64,000 bases of DNA from Lachnospiraceae bacterium (lineage in GTDB: Bacteria; Bacillota; Clostridia; Lachnospirales; Lachnospiraceae), in NCBI GenBank assembly GCA_910575035.1, contig CAJTDL010000011.1, positions 62,001 to 126,000 of the forward strand, in the 5' to 3' direction. Every line of letters begins with the position of its first letter. Position 1 is the first letter of the stretch. Below, in pieces: positions 8,502 to 17,815 of this stretch. The notes under the pieces were generated by a model. The model was given only the letters and a program-made list of their open reading frames with translations. It was not told the DNA's origin and did not search any database. The position numbers and the translations under genes are program-made.

Positions 8502-10235
8502 TTACAGCATTTTTTCAATCATTGCAAGGACTTCTTTTCCCAGTTTTTCTGACTTCCCATCTGCGTCTGCCAGGGAGTCTCCTTTTACGCCATAATAGAA
8601 CTTTACTTTCGGCTCTGTGCCGGAAGGCCTTACGCATACCCACGCATCATCCGAAAGGTCATAGTACAGTACATTCGAGGAAGGAAGGCCTGTTGGCTTC
8701 ACTTCGCCTGTTTCCATATTGCGGATCGTGTCAGCCTTGTAATCCCTTACGCTGACTACCTTGTAGCCGCCGATCTCAGCAGGGGTTTCTTCCCTTAAGG
8801 TGTTCATGATCTCCTGAATCTTCTCCAAGCCCTCAATACCCTTTAAGGTGATTGCCTTCACGTCATCTTTGTAATAGCCATAACGCTCATACATAGCAAT
8901 CATGGCGTCCCATAATGTCATGTTCTTGGTCTTATAGAAAGCAGCTGCTTCGCAAAGAGCCATGGAAGCCACTACGGCATCCTTATCCCTTGCATAGGTT
9001 CCGGTCAGGCAGCCATAGCTTTCTTCCATGCCAAACAGGTATGTGCCCTTACCAGTCTTTTCAAACTCCAGAATCTTCTGTCCGATAAACTTAAATCCGG
9101 TCAATACCTCTACCAGCTCAATGCCGTAATATTTTGCAATGGCATCCGCCATATTGGTGGAAACAATGGACTTAATAAATGCGCCGTCTGCGGGAAGATC
9201 TGCCTTTTCCTTCCGCTGGCTGATCACATAATCCCCAATCAGGCAGCCAGACATATTTCCGGTAAGGCTGTGGTATTCCCCAGTTTTGGAATCCTTTACA
9301 TATACGCCCAGGCGGTCTGCATCTGGGTCAGTAGCCAGGATCAGGTCTGCATTCACTTCCTTGCCCAGCTTTAAGCCTAACTGGAAGGCCTCTTCCGACT
9401 CTGGATTGGGATAGCTCACGGTTGGGAATTCCCCATCTGGCAGCTCCTGTTCCGGCACCACATAGACATTTGCAAATCCCAATTCCTTCAGCACACGGCG
9501 CACTGGGATATTGCCTGTCCCATGCAAGGGGGAATATACAATCTTCATATCCTCTGCCACTGCGTCAATGCAGTCTTTGCGCAGTACAAGGCTTTTGAGT
9601 TCCTCAATATAGGGATCGTCAATGTCTTTGCCAATGGTGGCATATAGGCCTGCCTTCTGTGCCTCATCCTTGGGCATTGTCTTCACAGCCGCATAATCAG
9701 CAACCTTCTTTACTTCGTCCATGATCCCCTTATCGTGAGGCGGCGTGATCTGGGCGCCATCCTCCCAATATACTTTATATCCATTATATTCAGGGGGGTT
9801 GTGGCTTGCTGTGATATTGATCCCGGCGATGCACCCCAGCTTACGAACGGCATAGGACAGTTCCGGTGTTGGGCGCAGGCTCTCGAACACATATGCCTTA
9901 ATGCCATTTGCCGCAAGGCAAAGGGCTGCCTCATCGGCAAATTCCGGGGACATCCTTCTGGAATCGTAAGCGATGGCCACGCCCTGATCCTGTCCATTTA
10001 CAGAAGCAATATAATTAGCAAGTCCTTGAGTTGCCTTACGCACAGTATAGACATTCATACGGTTCGTGCCTGCCCCGATCACGCCCCGAAGCCCTGCAGT
10101 GCCAAATTCCAGATCCATATAGAAACGTTCTTCTATTTCCTTTTCATCCCCTGCAATCCCTTTCAGCTCTGCTTTCGTTGCCTCGTCAAAATATGGGTTT
10201 TCCAACCATTCTTTGTAAATCTCCCTGTAATCCAT
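8502..10235 (-). CDS. pgcA: Phosphoglucomutase / phosphomannomutase (alpha-D-phosphohexomutase)
   Basis: Interconverts glucose-6-phosphate and glucose-1-phosphate in the cytosol. All four family blocks are visible in the 577 residues: the phosphoserine loop ITASHNPPEYNGYK, the Mg-binding loop ATDPDADRLG, the sugar loop GMEESYG, and the phosphate-binding RPSGTEPKVKFY near the end. I use the ATG at 10235 (MDYREIYKEW), which has AAGGAGGA upstream; the frame extends seven codons further without reason. Its glucose-1-phosphate is the substrate of GlgC/GlgD encoded at 41890-44276. A promoter (10333-10361) and a leader hairpin precede it. The gene symbol follows the Bacillus enzyme of this length. 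Confidence 0.95.
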   Translation of the reverse strand: MDYREIYKEWLENPYFDEATKAELKGIAGDEKEIEERFYMDLEFGTAGLRGVIGAGTNRMNVYTVRKATQGLANYIASVNGQDQGVAIAYDSRRMSPEFADEAALCLAANGIKAYVFESLRPTPELSYAVRKLGCIAGINITASHNPPEYNGYKVYWEDGAQITPPHDKGIMDEVKKVADYAAVKTMPKDEAQKAGLYATIGKDIDDPYIEELKSLVLRKDCIDAVAEDMKIVYSPLHGTGNIPVRRVLKELGFANVYVVPEQELPDGEFPTVSYPNPESEEAFQLGLKLGKEVNADLILATDPDADRLGVYVKDSKTGEYHSLTGNMSGCLIGDYVISQRKEKADLPADGAFIKSIVSTNMADAIAKYYGIELVEVLTGFKFIGQKILEFEKTGKGTYLFGMEESYGCLTGTYARDKDAVVASMALCEAAAFYKTKNMTLWDAMIAMYERYGYYKDDVKAITLKGIEGLEKIQEIMNTLREETPAEIGGYKVVSVRDYKADTIRNMETGEVKPTGLPSSNVLYYDLSDDAWVCVRPSGTEPKVKFYYGVKGDSLADADGKSEKLGKEVLAMIEKML

Positions 10236-10278
10236 TTCTTTCCTCCTTAAAATCACTGTTGCTGCATTAGGTCTGTAA

Positions 10279-10317
10279 GCAATATTGCCCTAGCTCCCGT
10301 GGGGGCTGGAATATTGC
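10279..10317 (-). other. Leader hairpin of the phosphoglucomutase mRNA
   Basis: The ends GCAATATT/AATATTGC and inner CTAGCTCCC/GGGGGCTGG pair into a long stem between the promoter and the start codon. No T-tract follows, so an RNA-stabilising or regulatory role is more likely than termination. Confidence 0.5.
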
Positions 10318-10332
10318 AACAACTATGTATTT

Positions 10333-10361
10333 ATCATACTTCATTGGGAGATTTTTCTCAA
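10333..10361 (-). promoter_or_regulatory. Sigma-A promoter of phosphoglucomutase
   Basis: TTGAGA (10356-10361) and TATGAT (10333-10338) with a 17-bp spacer on the minus strand, each one base from consensus. The remainder of 10362-10614 is AT-rich and shows no gene that I can support. Confidence 0.75.
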
Positions 10362-10614
10362 CTGTTTTTTCTGATAATTTGGGAAAATTTCAACTTCTCT
10401 TAATTCTTTGTCACTGGTTTTTTAATCTTGGCGGCTCCGAATGCATTTTCTTTCCTTTTTTAATTTTTATGTTTTCAGGCGCACATAGTATTTCTTTTTT
10501 GCTATTTGGTTTTTCGCTGAATAAGAGGTGATTTGGCCTTTTAGATGTCCTTTATCTATTACTATTTATGGACAATGTCATGATGCGGGGGCAAAACTAC
10601 TTGTAAGCGGGAAA

Positions 10615-11340
10615 TCAGTCTGAGGGAGAAAAGACGTATAACCCTTCCGTCAATTCAAAGTTCAGGGAAGCTATTGATCTTCAGACCAAACATGGGCTGC
10701 GCCCTAAAAGAAACGCCCGGCCTTACCGACGTTTTACGTTCATGATTGATGATTACAACTCAGGCCGGCCATTCAAGGCAGCCTACAGTTCCGGGAAAAG
10801 GCACAAGTACAAGCTTAATCCGGACTCAGAACTGTTGGCTGAGGAATTTAAAAATAGTTTAAGCCTGAGCAATACTGTAATCCCATGCACAGGTACGGCT
10901 GCAAGGAGTTTCTTCTATTACCTCCATCAAAATGGCCTGCAGTTTAAATCCAATGAAAACAAATCCAGCATGGACACTGCCCTATACTTTTTCAGGAAGC
11001 TGCTCCCATTTTTATCAGGCATAACATTTATACTGTCAGTCCTGCCATTGCCTCCTATAAGGCAGCTGCCTGCAGGAGAAAGGTGCTTCCGGCCTTTGAA
11101 AACCATAAGATTGAAACCCTGCTTAGTATACCGGGCCGTTCCATACCCATTAGGAAAGCGGGATTACGCAATTCTCCTGTTGTCGTCTTTTACAGGAATC
11201 CAGGCAATAGACATCGCAAACCTGACATTTGAAAACATCAGGAGAGGGAAGGCAGCATTACATTTGTACAGCATAAGACAAACCAAGTGAATGCACTTCC
11301 AGTCAATGAAAAGGTTCTTGTTGGAAATCCAAACGTTTGG
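10615..11340 (+). pseudogene. Tyrosine recombinase (phage integrase family) remnant, frameshifted
   Basis: Recombinase-like protein is spread over several frames. An N-terminal part with KFREAIDLQTKHGLRPKRN and the SAM-like core-binding segment (GTAARSFFYYLHQNGL) is in one frame. In a second frame comes VLPAFENHKIETLLSIPGRS. The first frame resumes with GKRDYAILLLSSFTGIQAID and ANLTFENI, and another frame gives GSITFVQHKTNQVNALPVNE. These are the start of the catalytic domain, including the region of its first arginine. At least three frame changes are needed, and the catalytic HxR...Y end is absent. It has no start or partner genes and is a decayed trace of a mobile element. It is unrelated in strand and content to its neighbours. 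Confidence 0.82.
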
Positions 11341-11595
11341 ATTTGTCTTGAAAATGCTGTCTTTCATCATATATTTTGCAATCTCTGTTTTTTCCATTCT
11401 TTCTTCCTCTGATGAACAGGCTTTTCCCTTTGACTTCCTGATGTTCATTCTTTGCCTTATAATCGTATGTAAAAATAAGAAGTACTATCGGTAAGATACT
11501 CGGACAGGATGGGCGGAGCATCAGCCCAAGGCTTACTCCGTTCAACATTAGCAAGCTTATTATCCCCATTGCCATTAACACTGCCATTCTTATCC

Positions 11596-13248
11596 TTAGT
11601 TATTACCATTCACATTGCTGTTATCACCATTATTATTGTTGCTATTGGTATTATTGTTACTGTTGTCATTACTATTGTTATTTGTGCTATTGTTGTTAGC
11701 ACTATTTTCGTTATTATTGCCATTGTTGTTATTATTGTTATTGCTATTATTACTGTTGCCATTCCCCCCGTTATTTCCATCATTGTTATTATTACTGTTA
11801 TTATTGTTATTACCGTTATTATTGTTATTATTGTTATTATTGTTACCATTATTATTGCTGTTATTGTTATTATTGTTTGTATTGTTGTTATTGTTATTAT
11901 TGTTTGTATTGTTGTTATTGTTATTATTATTTGTATTGTTGTTATTACTATTATTATTCGTATTGTTGTTATTGCTATTATTATTCGTATTGTTGTTATT
12001 GCTATTATTATTCGTATTGTTGTTACTGTTTGTATTATTATTCGTATTGGTATTCGTATTTCTATTTCCGTTCGGGTTAGTACTTGTACCCGTACCATTT
12101 GTGTTACGATTGCTGTTATTATTTGTACTGGTATTATTATTGCTGTTATTACTACTTGACCCTGAGGAATTATTCGATGTGGAGATTACTTCCTCTTCAT
12201 CTTCTTCTGTAGTCATATTAATTGTAATTTTTGCTGTTTTGGAATTTACAATCAGCATCCTTTTCCATTCCACATACCCATCCGCTTCCGCTGACAAATA
12301 ATGTGTGCCATAGCGCACTTCCACTTCTTCACGCGGATTAATCTGCTTGCCATCCAAGCGCACAATGGCATTCTCCGGCTCCAGCTTAATCTGCATTTTA
12401 CAGAACTGCGGCCCTACGCCTTTCAGCTCGTCCAAATTTACAACAGTCTCCTTATTCGCCTCCACTGTAATCTCACGGCTGCCGCCATACCCATCATTTG
12501 CCACTGCCAGAAGGTACGTGCCCTCTGCCACTTCAATCCTCATTTGCGGAATAACCTTCTGGGACAGCAGGTTACCAATGGTAATATAGCCCCCCTGAAA
12601 CAGCTCTGTATTCTCTAAAACCACTGTCCCATGCCCAGCTATTACCTGAATCGTATAGACATCATTCCCCATCCCCTTCAGGCAAATAACATCCTGCTCA
12701 CTGATCTCAGATAACGACACCTTGCTGCCGCCATGATATGCCAAAAGGTTTTCATCCAAAAAGTAAGTGCTGTCCCCAACTGTCAATACCTGATTTTTCA
12801 AATCCAATTTAAAATTATGCAGATCCCCATAAGAAAACGCCTCCTTCGACACCTGGACATTCGTCAAAGTGTCCCCCTTACGCTCTATTTCCACCAACTC
12901 CCCAATGGAAAGCTGCCCAACAGCCATACTATTCCCATATTTTCCCTTAATATAAGTAGCACCTGTATAAGAATAGGGCCTTTCCCGTGTGCTTTCAAAG
13001 TCACACAACGTCATTGTTTTCCTTTCTTCATCAATAGCCGTCACCACAAACAATTCCGTTTCCTTCTGCACACTGACACTCTCTTCTCCCCCCCCTGAAC
13101 CATCCTCTGTCTCAATCTCCCCCAAATCCTCACGCTTTGTATAAGCCTCACTGCCATCCGTAATCCTAGATGAAGCCTCCCCACACCCCACCAGCACAAA
13201 CGCCAGCACACTTACCCAAAAAATCCATCCTAAAATTTTCTTTTGCAC
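11596..13248 (-). CDS. PEGA-domain lipoprotein with a poly-asparagine tail
   Basis: Predicted surface lipoprotein of 550 residues. A short hydrophobic signal ends in the lipobox LVGC, so the mature protein would be lipid-anchored. The middle holds beta-rich segments and two PEGA-like repeats (IEVAEGTYLLAVANDGYGGS and VEVRYGTHYLSAEADGYVEW), domains usually seen in surface proteins. After an acidic TTEEDEEE stretch, roughly the last 190 residues are almost entirely Asn with some Ser, Thr and Gly. I choose GTG at 13248 because GGAGG is seven bases upstream; the ATG at 13254 has only one base between. No Rho-independent terminator is obvious. Function unknown; the tail could act as a wall-spanning linker or adhesive brush (inference). 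Confidence 0.82.
   Translation of the reverse strand: MQKKILGWIFWVSVLAFVLVGCGEASSRITDGSEAYTKREDLGEIETEDGSGGGEESVSVQKETELFVVTAIDEERKTMTLCDFESTRERPYSYTGATYIKGKYGNSMAVGQLSIGELVEIERKGDTLTNVQVSKEAFSYGDLHNFKLDLKNQVLTVGDSTYFLDENLLAYHGGSKVSLSEISEQDVICLKGMGNDVYTIQVIAGHGTVVLENTELFQGGYITIGNLLSQKVIPQMRIEVAEGTYLLAVANDGYGGSREITVEANKETVVNLDELKGVGPQFCKMQIKLEPENAIVRLDGKQINPREEVEVRYGTHYLSAEADGYVEWKRMLIVNSKTAKITINMTTEEDEEEVISTSNNSSGSSSNNSNNNTSTNNNSNRNTNGTGTSTNPNGNRNTNTNTNNNTNSNNNTNNNSNNNNTNNNSNNNNTNNNSNNNNTNNNNNNNNTNNNNNNNNTNNNNNNSNNNGNNNNNNNNNNGNNNNNSNNNNDGNNGGNGNSNNSNNNNNNNGNNNENSANNNSTNNNSNDNSNNNTNSNNNNGDNSNVNGNN
11879..12013 (-). repeat. 27-bp tandem repeat coding NTNNNSNNN units
   Basis: Five head-to-tail units of 27 bp begin at 11879, 11906, 11933, 11960 and 11987; the last three have TATT(C/T)G junctions. 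They lie inside the poly-Asn tail and encode nine-residue units. The surrounding 11600-12160 is also built from AAT/AAC codons, so length variation between strains is likely. Confidence 0.85.
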
Positions 13249-13499
13249 TTTCATACCTCCATCTATCTCTCTTAATCCTTTTAACACTCGTATATCTCCA
13301 ATACCTCTTTCCCTACCAACTTGCCATTAACACAGCCACAGTGGGAAAGGTGCTTGCCCTTTTGCCTTATCATCCCTGAACCATAACAAAAAGCTTGTCC
13401 TTCCATTCTGACATTACACACCATAATGGAAGCAGAAAACCCTTGAAAGGACATTCCAGAATGCTTATAACAGCTATTCGTTTTCTTCCCTCAATGCCA

Positions 13500-13733
13500 G
13501 CCGGATGCAGAAGCTTTTCCCTGTTGCAGTAACTTCGGAGAAAAGTCAGAAGTTCTTAGCTTTCTGGCTCCCTCCAAGATGTGGGGACATGGATGTCCCC
13601 ACATCTTGGAGGGAGCCATGGATGGCGACTAAGCTCCGATCCGTAAGCACATCAAAGCGCTACCTCAGAAAGCTTAGAACTTCTCACTTTTCGGAGACCA
13701 AAACCGCAACAGGGAAAAGCTTCTGCATCCGGC
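13500..13733. repeat. Compound inverted repeat, MITE-like or long RNA hairpin
   Basis: Outer arms of about 66 bp (13500-13565 and 13667-13733) are inverted copies. Their first 28 bases are identical and the inner 24 bases nearly so. Directly inside the left arm is a second palindrome, 13566-13590 with 13593-13617, with 25-bp perfect arms around two bases. A 49-bp unpaired spacer (13618-13666) follows. The end sequence GCCGGATGCAGAAGCTTTT recurs at 29371-29389. No coding potential is seen. It fills most of the gap 13249-13778, where the remainder shows nothing I can name. Confidence 0.85.
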
Positions 13734-13778
13734 ATCCGTGCCGCATAATAACCACCCCCTGCGGCTCCATCCCCACCA

Positions 13779-14780
13779 TTATACCACACTCTCCCCCATT
13801 AATCGCAAAAACTTTTCTCTATCCTCATTTTGGTAAATAAACCTCTCCAGTTTCTCCAAATTCCTTCCACAAACCCAAGCCTTATTTGCATTAAAATAAT
13901 GATTCGCAATCTTCCAAAACTTCTCTGGAAAAGCCAAACGAATATAAAGCTGCTTCTCCTCCTCCTTCCCCAACGGCCGCACATCGCTATACACCCGCAG
14001 CATCTCCATCCCCAACTCAATATCCCAATTATGCTTCTCTAAAATCTTCCGCATAAAATTCCCCAGATCTGCCACCTGCACATCATAAGAGGCCTTCTCA
14101 AAATTCAGCACCGCAATCCCCGGCCTGCAGAAAACCACATTATGCTGGTTATAATCCCCATGGCAGATCCCATATACCCCTTTTTCCACCTCTGTTCCCA
14201 CATCCTTCTCTAATTCCCGTTTCTGCAGCTCAATAATCTTCTCTGCTTCCCCATAAAATACCCGAAAGCTGCGCAAAAACCCCATTTCAAATTCATTCTT
14301 CTTTTTCCTGGAAGATACATAATTGCGAACCTTCTTCAATTCCCTGGCATGCCTTTCATTTTCCAATAGCAGCGTATCCCTTCGGATCTGAAGATATTCT
14401 GGTATCTCATAAGGAAATGCCCGAAGGATATTATGTATGTCCGCCAGCTGGCTGATCGCTTTCAGAATATCTTCACGGTTCCTGGTATCGCATTCCCTGC
14501 CCTCATACCAGTCCCGCACAATATAGGCCGTCCCATCCACATCCTTTGCAAGAGCCGCCCCTTCCTGGGTTCTGACAATACAGTCTACCTGCCCGTCCCC
14601 ATGCTCCTTTAAAAATTCCATAAGGCAATACAAAAATTCTGCCCTGCCCTCGGATCCCCTATATTCTTTTAAAATTTTCAGCCCCTGATCCGTATCACAG
14701 ATCAAGGCTCCCCTCCCTTTTGAAATCTGCCGCACCTCAAACGGATACTGTTCCAAAATCAGACTCTCTCGATTAAACAC
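13779..14780 (-). CDS. CotS family spore coat protein (kinase-like fold)
   Basis: Member of the CotS/YtaA/YsxE group, which resembles aminoglycoside phosphotransferases and is found in spore coats. Visible features are the N-terminal SKGRGALICDTDQGLKILKEYRGSEGR and the catalytic-loop-like ICHGDYNQHNVVF, in which the HGDxxxHN pattern of the phosphotransferase fold is kept. A later AVLNFEKASYDVQVADL replaces the usual D of the DFG-like motif with N. The start is probably the GTG at 14780, seven bases after a perfect GGAGG; the ATG at 14834 has no clear ribosome-binding site. It yields 333 residues, the usual length. Coat function is inferred from the family. Whether it phosphorylates anything is unknown. 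Confidence 0.85.
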   Translation of the reverse strand: MFNRESLILEQYPFEVRQISKGRGALICDTDQGLKILKEYRGSEGRAEFLYCLMEFLKEHGDGQVDCIVRTQEGAALAKDVDGTAYIVRDWYEGRECDTRNREDILKAISQLADIHNILRAFPYEIPEYLQIRRDTLLLENERHARELKKVRNYVSSRKKKNEFEMGFLRSFRVFYGEAEKIIELQKRELEKDVGTEVEKGVYGICHGDYNQHNVVFCRPGIAVLNFEKASYDVQVADLGNFMRKILEKHNWDIELGMEMLRVYSDVRPLGKEEEKQLYIRLAFPEKFWKIANHYFNANKAWVCGRNLEKLERFIYQNEDREKFLRLMGESVV

Positions 14781-14852
14781 ATAAACCCCTCCACCATGAT
14801 ATTCACAAGTTCGATCCTCGTGTCTTTTTATCATATGTGGAGAGGCTCCATT

Positions 14853-16199
14853 CTATTCCAATTTTTTTCTATTTTTTACTAATTCTGATAAGGTTTCTCT
14901 TGTATTCTGCTCAGGGCATTCCAAAACGCACTGAAGCAGGTATTCCAGCATTTCCCCCATCTCCCTGCCTGGCTTCATACCCAATTGCATCAGCCCCTTC
15001 CCATCCATCTTCAGATCCTTCAGGGTAAGACACTGCTGCTTGTCCATGATATCCCAGTACATTTTCTCAAACTGGTCAATATAGGCCAGCTTCTCCTCCC
15101 GTTTGTAAGGGCTTTTTGCCAATGCATCCGCACGCTTTACAGCAAACAGAGCGGGAAACTGCTCCAAGCCAATACGATGGATCGCCCTGCGTACCGGCGC
15201 CTCCCGCAAGGTAGGCAATTCATCGTGCCAGGTAACCAATGCCGTCACCCGGCTGATAGTCTCATTGTCAAACTTCAGCCGCCGCAGGATATCCCCTGCC
15301 ATCTGCGCTCCCTTGGCTGGATGCCCATAAAAATGGTAAATCCCTGCCTGGTCTGTGCTCTGGCACTCTGGCTTTGCCACATCATGCAGCAGCATGGCCA
15401 GCCGCAGCACCTTATCCTTGGGGATATTCTGCAAAGCCACAATGGTATGCTGCCCTACAGAATAAATATGGTGCGGGTTGTTCTGAGGCATATCCATCAT
15501 GCGGCCAAACTCTGGCAGGAATATTTGGCTCATCCCTGTTTCATAGACGGTTCCCATTTCCTCCGGATGGTCAGAAACCAAAAGCTTCACCAGCTCTGCC
15601 TGGATCCGCTCTGCACTGATTTCCTGCAGGTTCCCTGCTAAAAGGGGAATCGCATTCTTGGTCTCCTCCTCTATGGAAAACCCAAGCTGCGCCCCAAACC
15701 GCACTGCGCGCATCATACGCAAAGCGTCCTCCATAAAACGGTCCTGTGGGCTGCCAACACAGCGGATCCTGCCCTCCTGCAGATCTGTAAGGCCCCCAAA
15801 TGCATCTATCAGCCCATCTTTCTCATTATATGCCATGGCATTAATGGTAAAATCCCTGCGCTTTAAATCCTCCAGCAAATCCGAAGTGAATGTGACCTCC
15901 TTGGGATGGCGCTTATCCTCGTATTCCCCATCAATCCGATAGGTTGTAACCTCAAAGCCTTCCCCTTCCCGTATAACCGTCACTGTCCCATGGCGGATGC
16001 CTGTGTCAACCGTCTTAGAAAAAAGCCCCTTAACCTGAGCTGGGGAAGCGGATGTGGTAATATCCCAATCTTCCGGGATGCGCCCCAGCATGGAATCCCG
16101 CACACAGCCTCCCACTGCATAGGCCTCAAAACCTGCATTAATCAAAATATTGATAATATCCTTTACCTTATCTGGCAGCTTTATTGTCAAATCCTGCAT
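14853..16199 (-). CDS. cca: CCA-adding tRNA nucleotidyltransferase
   Basis: Adds or repairs the CCA 3' end of tRNAs; it is needed here because the tRNA-Arg in this window does not encode CCA. The 448 residues carry the class II head (GGCVRDSMLGRIPEDWDITT, with the DxD metal site), the RRDFTINAMAY block, the nucleotide-selecting neck region, and a C-terminal HD domain with GQHTIVAL and LLHDVAKP. The HD domain is common in clostridial members. It could in principle be poly(A) polymerase, but in Firmicutes this layout is usually the CCA enzyme. The ribosome-binding site GGAG is unusually close to the ATG. Confidence 0.93.
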   Translation of the reverse strand: MQDLTIKLPDKVKDIINILINAGFEAYAVGGCVRDSMLGRIPEDWDITTSASPAQVKGLFSKTVDTGIRHGTVTVIREGEGFEVTTYRIDGEYEDKRHPKEVTFTSDLLEDLKRRDFTINAMAYNEKDGLIDAFGGLTDLQEGRIRCVGSPQDRFMEDALRMMRAVRFGAQLGFSIEEETKNAIPLLAGNLQEISAERIQAELVKLLVSDHPEEMGTVYETGMSQIFLPEFGRMMDMPQNNPHHIYSVGQHTIVALQNIPKDKVLRLAMLLHDVAKPECQSTDQAGIYHFYGHPAKGAQMAGDILRRLKFDNETISRVTALVTWHDELPTLREAPVRRAIHRIGLEQFPALFAVKRADALAKSPYKREEKLAYIDQFEKMYWDIMDKQQCLTLKDLKMDGKGLMQLGMKPGREMGEMLEYLLQCVLECPEQNTRETLSELVKNRKKLE

Positions 16200-16218
16200 T
16201 CTCCTTCGCTTCTATAAA

Positions 16219-16290
16219 TCTAAAATATGCCTGCCCATAACCTGACGGCAGATACTTTCAAAAAGCAGGCCGCCTTGGGGGGGCAGGCAT
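16219..16290 (-). terminator. Hairpin terminator between the NlpC/P60 gene and cca
   Basis: ATGCCTGCCC/GGGCAGGCAT arms (16227-16236 and 16281-16290) are followed on the minus strand by ATTTTAGA. The loop contains a second GC-rich stretch. Confidence 0.7.
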
Positions 16291-16327
16291 TTCTATCTAT
16301 TTTTCGCAGAGACAAAATCCCCTTCGC

Positions 16328-17704
16328 CTATAACAGTCTGCGCACTGTAATAATCGAACGGTATGTAGCATTGTCATAGGCACAGATTCCATAGGCTGTC
16401 CCCTTGGCGTGGACGATCTGCCCATTTCCCATATAGATCGCCACATGGCCGGAATAACAGATCAAATCCCCTGGCTGGGCATTCGCATAGCTCACCTCCC
16501 GCCCTACAGAACGCTGGGCATACGAGTAACTGGGGATGCTAATGCCAAAATGGGCATACACATAACTGGTAAACCCACTGCAGTCTGCCCCAGTATTGGG
16601 ATCTTTCCCACCCCAAACATAAGGATTTCCCACAAAACCCAATGCATAATTCACAACATCGCTCCCGCTGATGCCAGTCGTGTAGCCTGGATCTTGGCCA
16701 CCGCCGTTATCTGCCGGCGCTCCGCCATTGTCCGCTGGCGCCCCGCCACTCTCCTCTGGTGCTCCGTTATTGCCCTGGCTTCCATCTTCTCCGCCATTGT
16801 CATTTCCGCTTCCCGTATCCTGGCTGCCTCCATTATTTGCTGGAGTGCTGGCACCCTGTTCCTGGCTGCTTGCCCTGGCGGCTATTTCTGCTGCCGCTGC
16901 CGCTGCAGCCGCTGCCTCCGCACGCTCACGCTCCTGCCGCTCTCTCTCTAACCGCTCACGTTCCAGCCTTTCCCGCTCAATCCGCTCATTTTCCTGGGCA
17001 ATAATGGTATTCTGGGCATTAATCGTATTCTGGTATTCTGCTGCCAGCTCCTGGGCTGCCGCCAGCTTCTCATCAAAATTCCCCACTTCATTTTTCTTCT
17101 GGGCAATAGTGGTTTCATAATTTTCCTGCGCCACCTGATATTCCTGCCGCTTAGCCTCCAGCCCTTCAATTTCTTCCTTTTGCTGGTTCTTCAGGCTGGC
17201 CACCTGCTTTTTTGTATCCTCATATTCCGCCAGCAGGTTCCTGTCATAATCATATACTTCATTTACATAATCTACACGGTTCAAAAGATCTGCAATGCTC
17301 TTAGACTCCAAAATGCTGGTAAGCATTGCCGTATTGCCTTTTTCATACATAAAACGGATACGCAGCTTCATGGCTTCGTACTGATCCTGCTCGTCCTTTT
17401 TCGCCTGCTTCAAGTTCGCCTTCGTCTCATCCAATTCATCCTGTTTTACAGACAGCTCTTCTTCCAGGGTAGACAGCTCGATCATAACATTTACTAACTC
17501 TGCATCCAGGTCATCAATTTCACTCCTAAGATGCCTCTGCTTCTCCTCGATGGCTTCAATTTCATCCTCTTTTGACTTCAAGCTGGCTTCCGCTTCCTTC
17601 TTCTTATTCTCCGCATCAGACTTCTTATCTGCCAGCGCCACGGAAAATTGGGAGAATCCCATGGTAATCACCAATAATGCTGCCACTAATCTCTTTGACT
17701 TCAT
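16328..17704 (-). CDS. Secreted coiled-coil NlpC/P60 peptidoglycan hydrolase
   Basis: Extracellular endopeptidase that cleaves wall peptides, similar in layout to PcsB/CwlO-type division hydrolases. The 458 residues start with a signal peptide cut after ALA near 25. A long Lys/Glu coiled coil (about 27-270) ends in an Ala-rich stretch, then a low-complexity linker with GGAPADNGGAPADNGG-type repeats (about 275-340). The C-terminal NlpC/P60 domain has the catalytic Cys in GADCSGFTS, His in SGHVAIYMG and a third residue in IVHAKG. In PcsB-like proteins the coiled coil keeps the enzyme off until FtsEX acts; that control is inferred, and no ftsEX gene is in the window. Confidence 0.92.
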   Translation of the reverse strand: MKSKRLVAALLVITMGFSQFSVALADKKSDAENKKKEAEASLKSKEDEIEAIEEKQRHLRSEIDDLDAELVNVMIELSTLEEELSVKQDELDETKANLKQAKKDEQDQYEAMKLRIRFMYEKGNTAMLTSILESKSIADLLNRVDYVNEVYDYDRNLLAEYEDTKKQVASLKNQQKEEIEGLEAKRQEYQVAQENYETTIAQKKNEVGNFDEKLAAAQELAAEYQNTINAQNTIIAQENERIERERLERERLERERQERERAEAAAAAAAAAEIAARASSQEQGASTPANNGGSQDTGSGNDNGGEDGSQGNNGAPEESGGAPADNGGAPADNGGGQDPGYTTGISGSDVVNYALGFVGNPYVWGGKDPNTGADCSGFTSYVYAHFGISIPSYSYAQRSVGREVSYANAQPGDLICYSGHVAIYMGNGQIVHAKGTAYGICAYDNATYRSIITVRRLL

Positions 17705-17815
17705 TCAGTCCTCCTTCTGCTCGGGTACATTTTTCTATCAGGCGTTTCCTGCATAATTATAACATTATCTTTTCAGAATAGCAACCGGACAATCTGCAAA
17801 TTTTCCTGCTGCAGT

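Noticed and set aside
11879-12013. CRISPR array
   Set aside because: The 27-bp repeats are contiguous without unique spacers and lie in a coding frame.
11509-12301. Long plus-strand and minus-strand frames of Ile/Val/Leu/Tyr-rich proteins across the poly-Asn region
   Set aside because: They are shifted readings of the AAT/AAC codon repeats; composition is pure trinucleotide periodicity with no ribosome-binding site.
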